DNA of 64,000 nucleotides, from positions 213,341 to 277,340 of the forward strand of contig MNCI01001978.1 of NCBI GenBank assembly GCA_015680685.1. The letters are read 5' to 3'. This document shows, in pieces, positions 57,636-64,000 of this stretch. The stretch comes from Gnetum montanum. Taxonomy: Eukaryota > Streptophyta > Gnetopsida > Gnetales > Gnetaceae. The stretch's first letter is position 1, and every line of letters begins with the position of its first letter. Position numbers and translations under genes: made by a program. The notes beneath the pieces are model-generated. The model saw only the letters and a program-made list of their open reading frames with translations. It had not been told where the DNA came from and did no database searches.

Positions 57636-59925
57636 TTCCATTTACCTATGCTTGGTTGAATTTCTTCACTTTGACATTCAAAGCACTAGGCAGAAATCAC
57701 ATTGCGTCAGCATTCGTAGGGACCATCGCAATGCTTTGTTTTAATTAAACAGTTGGATTCCCCTTGTCCAAGCCAGTTCTGAGCTAGTTATTCATTGCCT
57801 AAGGAAAGCCCTCCCCCATGGAGGGGGGAGAGCGCTCTACGTCCATCACCCGACTAGCACATGAGGGTCCACCATCGCCATCGAAGCAGCTCAGGCAGGC
57901 CCTCAACAGCCTGTGGATTTAGGGCATAGATCCCTAGGCCAAATCCTTAGAGCCAATCCTTTTCTCAAAGTTATGAATCCATTTTTTCAACTTCCCTTAC
58001 CTACATTATTCTATGGACCAGAGGCTATTCACCTTGGAGACCTGATGTGGTTATGAGTATGACCGGGCATGAACAGTACTTGGTTCTCTAAATTTTTAGG
58101 GGCCGTCGAGGGTGCACCAGACACCGCAGGACGTGCGGTGCTCTTCTAGCCACTGGACCCTATCTCCAATTGAGCCGATTTTAGGGTGGTCAGGCTGTTA
58201 AAAAGAAAAGATAACTCTTCCCAGGGCCCTCGTTGGCATCTCCAAATCCCCTGACATTGCCATCCACCACCATGTCCTAGTTTGGGAATGTTAACCCAAT
58301 TCCCTTTCGAGATCTTGTGCGGAGTGCACCCATTGGAAGGGGCTCCCCCATCTCTTAGGATCGACTAACCCATGTCCAAGTGCTGTTCACATGGAACCTT
58401 TCTACACGTCAGTCTTCAAAGTTCTTATTTGAATATTTGTTACTACCACCAAGATCTGCACCAGTGGCCACTCCACCTAGGCTCGTACCCTAGGCTTCGC
58501 AATGACCCTCACATCCTCCTACTCATCGGGGCCTGGTGCTTGTCTCGATGGCTAAGAGTAGGTCATGCACTTAAGCACCATCCATTTTTAGGGCTAGTTG
58601 ATTTGGCAGGTGAGTTTTTACACACTCCTTAGTGGATTTCAACTTCCATGAACACCGTCCTACTATCTTAATCAACCAACATCCTTTGTGGGTTCTGGGT
58701 TAGCGTGTAGTTAGGCACTGTAGCTCAACTTTCAGTTCAGCTCGCATCACCAGTTCTGCTTACCAAAAATGGCCCGCTTAGAGCTCTCGATTCATTGACA
58801 TGGCTCACTGAGGTAGCCATGCCATCTTACCTATTTAAAGTTTGAGAATAGGTTGAGGGCGTTGTGCCCCTGATGCCTCTAATCATTTGCTTTACCTGAT
58901 AAAACTCAAGAACGTGAGCTCTAGCTATCCTGAGGGAAACTTCAAAGGGAACCAGCTACTAGATGGTTCAATTAGTCTTTCGCCCCTATACCCAAGTTAG
59001 ATGAACGATTTGCACGTCAGTATCACGACGAGCCTCCACTAGAGTTTCCTCTAGCTTCACCCTGCTTAGGCATAGTTCACCATCTTTCAGGTCCCAACAG
59101 GCATGCTCTCACTCAAACCCTTCTCAACAAGATCAAGGTCAGTGGATGGTGGTCTGTGCCCATGCATGGATCCTGCCTTTTAGCTTCCTTGCACCATGCA
59201 AGTTTCCAAACCTAGCGACTCGCGTGCATGTTAGAATCCTTGGTCCATGTTTCAAGATGGGTTGAATGGAAAGCCCATGCAATCTGTGTCCCAAGTGCAC
59301 AGGCATTGCAGGACCTACCCCTCTAGGGGATGAGCGCTTAGACCCTCGACCATCGTAGCGGTAACACGTGTGTAGCCAGCTATGCATGCTTGTGCCATGA
59401 CACTGATCCATGCAGACTCGCCTCCCAGATCAAGCGATGGATTAGAGTGTACATGCTTTGCTCCACGTCTAGTCAGGAAGCAACGTTGGCCTCCATCCGC
59501 TTTTGTCTCGACAATTTCAGGCACCTTTTAATTCTCTTTTCAAATTCCTTTTCATCTTTCCCTTGTGGTACTTGTTCACTATCGGTCTCTTGCACGTATT
59601 TAGCCTTGGACAGAATTTACCACCCGCTTAGGGTTTCATTCCCAAACAACCCGACTCGCCGATAGCACCCCGTGATGTAGCAAGGTTTGAGCCCGATGGG
59701 GCTGTTACCCTCTCTGGCACCCCATTCTAGGGGACTTAGGCTCGGTCCATTGCAGGGAACGCTTCTGTAGACTACAATTTGGGTGGCCACCACCACCATA
59801 TTTTCACATTGGGCTATTCCCAGTTCGCTCGTCGTTACTAGCGGAATCCTCAAAAGTTTCTCTTCCTCCGCTTAGTTATATGCTTAAACTCAGTGGGTAC
59901 CCTTGCTTTAACTAGGATCACTATG
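56500..59925 (-). pseudogene. 25S rRNA pseudogene
   Basis: Reverse complement of a plant 25S rRNA over about 3.4 kb, close to the usual length. Anchors: AATCTCAGTGGATCATGG near 56506 (3' end), AGGCTATTCACCTTGGAGAC near 58021, AAAGATAACTCTTCCCAGG near 58207, CTCATATTTGAATATTTG-type stretch near 58420, GGCAGGTGAGTTTTTACACA near 58605, CACCATCTTTCAGGTCCC near 59078, CTTGGTCCATGTTTCAAG near 59241, and ATATGCTTAAACTCAGTGGG near 59878 (5' end). The differences from conserved plant sequence are mostly G/C to A/T changes at invariant sites, with small indels. Not expected to work in ribosomes. Confidence 0.93.
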
Positions 59926-60212
59926 AAGAGGGAGCATCACCCCTCCTATACACGATGAAAAGGAGGAACATCGCCCTCGCCAGTCACACGGTCCCACATC
60001 GCACGGAATGAGAAGGGTGGGCAAGGGGCCAATGTACCTCCTGCTCGCTCAGCACAGGGAATGCACAGACCACCACCACCATCCATCACTCCATCTAGGG
60101 AGAAGCCAGAAAAAATGAATGATAGCAACTTTTCAGCCGACCACACCTCAGGAGACACGGACGACCACATACGTTGCCCTCTCGCACGCGACAAAGAGGG
60201 TGCACCATAGGA
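59926..60212 (-). other. ITS2 of the rDNA pseudogene unit
   Basis: Spacer between 25S and 5.8S, about 290 bases, without recognisable coding. Ends estimated from the flanking rRNA homology. Confidence 0.75.
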
Positions 60213-60376
60213 TCTTTCATCACATCCAACCAAACGTGCCCTCGACCTAGGCCTTAGGTGCAACTTGCGTCCAAAGACTCGATGATTCACTGGATTTTTC
60301 AATTCACACAAAGTATCGCATTTCACTATGTTCTTCATCGAAACAAGAGCCAAGATATCCATTATCGAGAGTCATG
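60213..60376 (-). pseudogene. 5.8S rRNA pseudogene
   Basis: Reverse complement of plant 5.8S: CAACTTGCGTCCAAAGACTC, AATTCACACAAAGTATCGCA and AGAGCCAAGATATCC are recognisable. The conserved stretch GATTCTGCAATTC has become GATTTTTCAATTC, and GATGCGAGAG has become GAAACAAGAG, so the gene has decayed. Length about 164. Confidence 0.92.
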
Positions 60377-61207
60377 GTTGGGGTCATCAACCTCGGTTGA
60401 CCACTACGGCAGACATTCATTGCATCCTTGGTGCCACTCATACCTTTGCATTGGTGAAAGAGAAGTAGGCGTCACCTAAGGGATGTGACCAATGTCGACA
60501 TCTAGACAAGGGTGGTTTCGACCACCCTCCGAATGACCCTGCTACGCAACCCATGGGAGTGCGGGACGATAACCCGCCAAGCACCAGCACCGTAGCTGTT
60601 AAGCTCAATGCCCCCCACATTTGCCTAAAGCGATGATGTATCCTACAACCCATAGGCCAAGGGTAGCCATTCACCTAGGACACGTGCAATAGGAGAAGAG
60701 AGCTGCACCCAACCATCATGTCTTATCCCCTCCCTCCCGCGGAACTGGATCGCCCGGGGAAGAAAAGAGTGGTCCTCGTATGTCCCCCTCATGTCCAACC
60801 TTTGTATTTTAAAAGTTGTTTGACTGCCAACGTAGAGCTTCATGACTTTCTCTCACCTGAGCATACATGCTCCCTTCATGGATTGCCACTCTCAAAACGA
60901 GCATCTCCCCAATGGACGATGGCAACACGTCCTCCATTAGGAGGGAACCTACGCCCCCTCCTTCGAACGCTCTAGATCGATGCCCCGAAATCTGCCTGGG
61001 CGATGGTGCGTCCTTCGAGCCCATTGATCTATCAAACATGTGAGGTGTAACTCAGATGCAATGTCTTGCACCCCTACCAAGCATGCACACTCTCCCCATG
61101 AAGTCCCATCTCGGTGCAGCACCACCTTCGTGGTGGCCCCCAAGTGTTCTTCGTCGCTGCGACAAAAACTCAAGACCATGACCGACGAGACAAAACCATG
61201 TGCACGT
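60377..61207 (-). other. ITS1 of the rDNA pseudogene unit, about 830 bases
   Basis: The conserved plant ITS1 element is visible on the minus strand as GTGGCACCAAGGATGCAA near 60420-60440 (usual form GYGYCAAGGAA). A seven-base stem with TTCG loop (GGGTGGT, ACCACCC) lies at 60510-60527. The length is well above the 200-300 bases common in angiosperms. Confidence 0.8.
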
Positions 61208-63022
61208 CAATGATCCTACCGCAGGTTCACCTATGGTAATCTTGTTATGACTTCTCATTCCTCTAAACAATAAGGTTCAATAACCTTCTCACAATGTTGA
61301 CGATGGCGAAACCATCATTGTCGCTGTAATCCAAACATTTCACCGGATCGTTCAACCGATAGGAGCGACAGGTGGTATGTACAAAGGACAGGGACGTAGT
61401 CAATGTGAGTTGATGACTCACACTTACTAGGAATTCCTTGTTCAAGACCAATAATTTCAAAGATCTATCCCCATCACGATGCATTTTAACAAGTTTTCCC
61501 GATCCTCTTGGACCAGGGAAGAAGGCTCGCTGAATGCATTAGTGTAGCACACGTGCGGCCCAGAACATCTAAGGGCATCATAGACCTTTTATTGCCTCAA
61601 ACTTCCATGGCCTGAGCAACCATAGTCCCTCTAAGAAGTTGTCCATGAAGAGCATACCTCCATGTTGCTAGTTAGTAGGCTAAGGTCTCGTTCATTAAGG
61701 GAATTAACTAGAAAAATCACTCCACCAACTAAGAACGGCCATGCACCACCACCCATAGAATCAAGAAAGAGCTCTCAATCTGTCAATCCTTACTATGTTT
61801 GGACCTGGTAAGTTTTCCTGTGTTGAGTCAAATTAATCCACAAGCTCCACTCCTAGTGGTGCCCTTTTGTTAATTCCTTTAAGTTTTAGCCTTGCGACCA
61901 TACTCCCCCCAGAACCCAAACACTTTGATTTCTTGGAAGGTGCCAATGGAGTCCTAAGAGCAACATCCGCCAATCCTTGGTTGGCATCATTTATGGTTGA
62001 GACTAGGATGGTATCTGATCATCTTCAAGCCCCTAACTTTCATTCTTTATTAATGAAAACATCCTTGGAAAATGCTTTTGCACTAGTTTGTCTTTCATAA
62101 ATCCAAGAATTTCACCTCTGACAATGAAATACGAATGCCCCCGACAATCCCTATTAATCATTACTCCCATCCTGAAGGCCAACACAATAGGATCGAAATC
62201 CTATCATGTTATTTCATGCTAATGTATTCATAGCATTGGCTTGCTTTGAGCACTCTAGTTTTTTCAAAGTAACAGCATTGGAGTCGTGACCTAGCTAATT
62301 AAGGCCAGCACCATGCCATCGATAGAAGGAATGGAGTGGTCGATGCACACCGCATCGGCAGACCGACCATCCTATCCCAGGATCCAACTACGAGCTTTTT
62401 AACTACAAAAACTTAAATATATGCTATTGGAGCTAGAATTACCATGGCTGCTAGCACTAGAATTTCCCTCCAATGGATCCTCGTTAAGGGCTTTAAATTG
62501 TACTCATGCCAATTACTAGACTTGATGAGCCTGGTATTGTTATTTATTGTCACTACCTCCGCGTGTCAGGATTGGGGAATTTGTGCGCCTGCTACCTTCC
62601 TTGGATGTGGTAGCCATTTCTCAGGCTCCCTCTCTAGAATCGAACCCTAATTCCCTGTCACCCATCACAACCATGGTAGGCCTCTATCCTACCATCAAAA
62701 TTTGATAGGGAAGAAATTTGAATGAAGCGTTGCCGGCATAAGGGCTGTGCAATTCGTCCAGTTACCATGATTCACCGAGCAAACGAGCAAGCTTACATTG
62801 GCCTTTTATCTAATAAATGCATCCCTTCTAAGAGTCAGGACTTTTTGCACGTATTAGCTCTAGAATTAATACGGTTATCTGAGTAGTAAGGTACCATCAA
62901 AGAAAATATAACTGATTTAATGAGCCATCCACAGTTTCACCATTTGAAGTAAGTTCATACTTAGACATGCATGGCTTAATCTTTGAGACAAGCATATGAC
63001 TACTAGCAGGAACAACCAGGTA
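61208..63022 (-). pseudogene. 18S rRNA pseudogene
   Basis: Reverse complement of plant 18S rRNA, 1815 bases (usual length about 1.81 kb). 3' end CAATGATCCTACCGCAGGTT at 61208, 5' end ACAACCAGGTA at 63022. Recognisable internal stretches: GAATTAACTAGAAAAATCAC-type near 61701, AGTCAAATTAATCCACAAGC near 61827, CGTTAAGGGCTTTAAATTG near 62482, GATTTAATGAGCCATCC near 62912. Many universally conserved positions are changed, chiefly G/C to A/T, for example GGTGTGTACAAAGGGCAGG reads GGTATGTACAAAGGACAGG. The decoding site region is also affected. Nonfunctional. Confidence 0.94.
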
Positions 63023-64000
63023 ACACCGTTCGTAATGATGTGGTGATCACCGTCATCCTTCCTTACTCAAAAGGCATGAACGACCCTCCAAGCACCGATT
63101 TTGGACAACATCTTTCACGGGCACCATTCCCCTATTTATGCAATCGCACGCCCAGGAAACACAACACCACAATAGACGAAAAATGCAACCTTGTTCTCTA
63201 CCACAGACATGCGAGTGCCGAGGGCATTACACAAGTGTACAGCTTACTGCTTGCACCCTCCAGCATTCATGCAAATTCCTGACATCGAGGTTACTGCCTA
63301 TGGGTTCCGCCATCCCCCTAATATGATTACCGAACTCGAGAGTGCTTCCTCACAAATGCTTATCTGTGAGAACAAAGTTCCACGTAGGAAGCAGCACATG
63401 TTGCACTAACAAAGGCCACCTCGAGGGCACCCACTGAAGAATGAGCCATGCAAATGTGCATGAAGGATAAAAGAACCTCAATCCTCCTGGTTCCCTGACA
63501 TGTGTACTTGAACTCACATCTACCACCTGCGTGCTACTGAGTGGTCAGATTTGTGATTAGGAAAAGGAAACATGCACCCGACGCTACCCCGTGAGGGTGT
63601 CAACATGCTCTACTACCTCAACCACACCAACCCGATGTAGCCGTTCGCACATGCTCAACCACTATCACATCTTGCAAAATGGGAGATGCATCCCAAAAAT
63701 GCAAACCCAACTGTCAACTGACACCGACGGTGTCGTTCGCATAACAATGCAAGCCATGTGCCCTCGAAAGGTACATGCATCCATCATCAACATCATGAAT
63801 GCAAAATGAAAATAGGCCCTAGGCCCCTATTCCAAATTGCAATCAGGGGTGAGTGATGCTTCCCAGCAATGCAACCACTCTAAACCAACGCTCACAACGT
63901 GGTTCGATTTTCATGCCAAACCAAAAAGAAGAAACATGTGCCGTACCGAGGAACATGCAACTATCGTCACATCCTCTCCCTATTCAAGCATCATGGTGGG
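63023..64000 (-). other. 5' external transcribed spacer side of the rDNA unit
   Basis: Sequence upstream of the 18S 5' end. Contains recurring short phrases (ACATGTGCC.. GAGGAACATGCAAC and AACATGTGCC-like) but no promoter motif and no satellite A or B. The gene promoter proper, if present, lies beyond the window. Confidence 0.6.

Noticed and set aside
59139-61270. Open frames of 60-140 codons in the rDNA unit
   Set aside because: They lie on rRNA and spacer sequence with clear rRNA homology.
61208-63022. Functional 18S rRNA gene
   Set aside because: Too many changes at invariant positions, including the region near the 3' end.
1-64000. 5S rRNA or tRNA genes within the spacer
   Set aside because: Looked for the conserved 5S stretches and for tRNA-like arms; none recognised by eye. 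A covariance search would be decisive.

Overview
This is a draft nuclear sequence from a land plant, probably a gymnosperm. The evidence is a decayed plant-type 45S rDNA unit (18S, 5.8S and 25S on the minus strand) with an ITS1 of about 830 bases, longer than is usual in angiosperms, plus two Ty3/Gypsy retrotransposons of the Tat lineage. A run of 801 N shows it is an assembly scaffold. I see no intact protein-coding gene and no intact RNA gene.

Layout. (1) 1-9380, 27390-32860 and 42973-48010 are satellite A, built from a 15-base unit and organised into higher-order repeats. (2) 33015-36210 and 48160-56040 are satellite B, a 29-base unit. (3) Both satellites carry a small cassette with a motif like the plant RNA polymerase I core promoter (TATATAGGGG type): 22 recognisable copies point left, two point right and two are damaged. 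(4) 56500-63022 is the rDNA pseudogene unit, followed by external spacer to the right. The rDNA is read leftward and the satellites lie downstream of the 25S 3' end, so I read 1-56499 as a giant or satellite-expanded rDNA intergenic spacer with tandem spacer promoters. That is inference.

Two retrotransposons interrupt the spacer. Element E1 (9386-27384, minus sense, 18.0 kb) is structurally complete: two LTRs, a GAGGG target duplication, PBS, PPT, gag-pro, and a pol that is one reading frame with six nonsense codons. Between protease and reverse transcriptase E1 carries, on the opposite strand, a TATA-led multi-exon gene remnant (16403-20875). It has an FCP1/NIF phosphatase-like domain, a region like the putative plant transposon protein family, and a coiled coil. 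Element E3 (36216-42972, plus sense) is a relative with one LTR, gag and protease; it runs through the N gap and then stops at a chimeric junction with satellite A.

One process marks the whole window. Satellite unit variants are mostly CG/TG/CA alternations, the two E1 LTRs differ by transitions only in the stretch compared, most nonsense codons in gag and pol can be explained by C-to-T or G-to-A change, and the rRNA genes have decayed in the same way. This fits long-methylated, silent rDNA-associated heterochromatin. The many open frames in the satellites follow from repeat length and are not called as genes.
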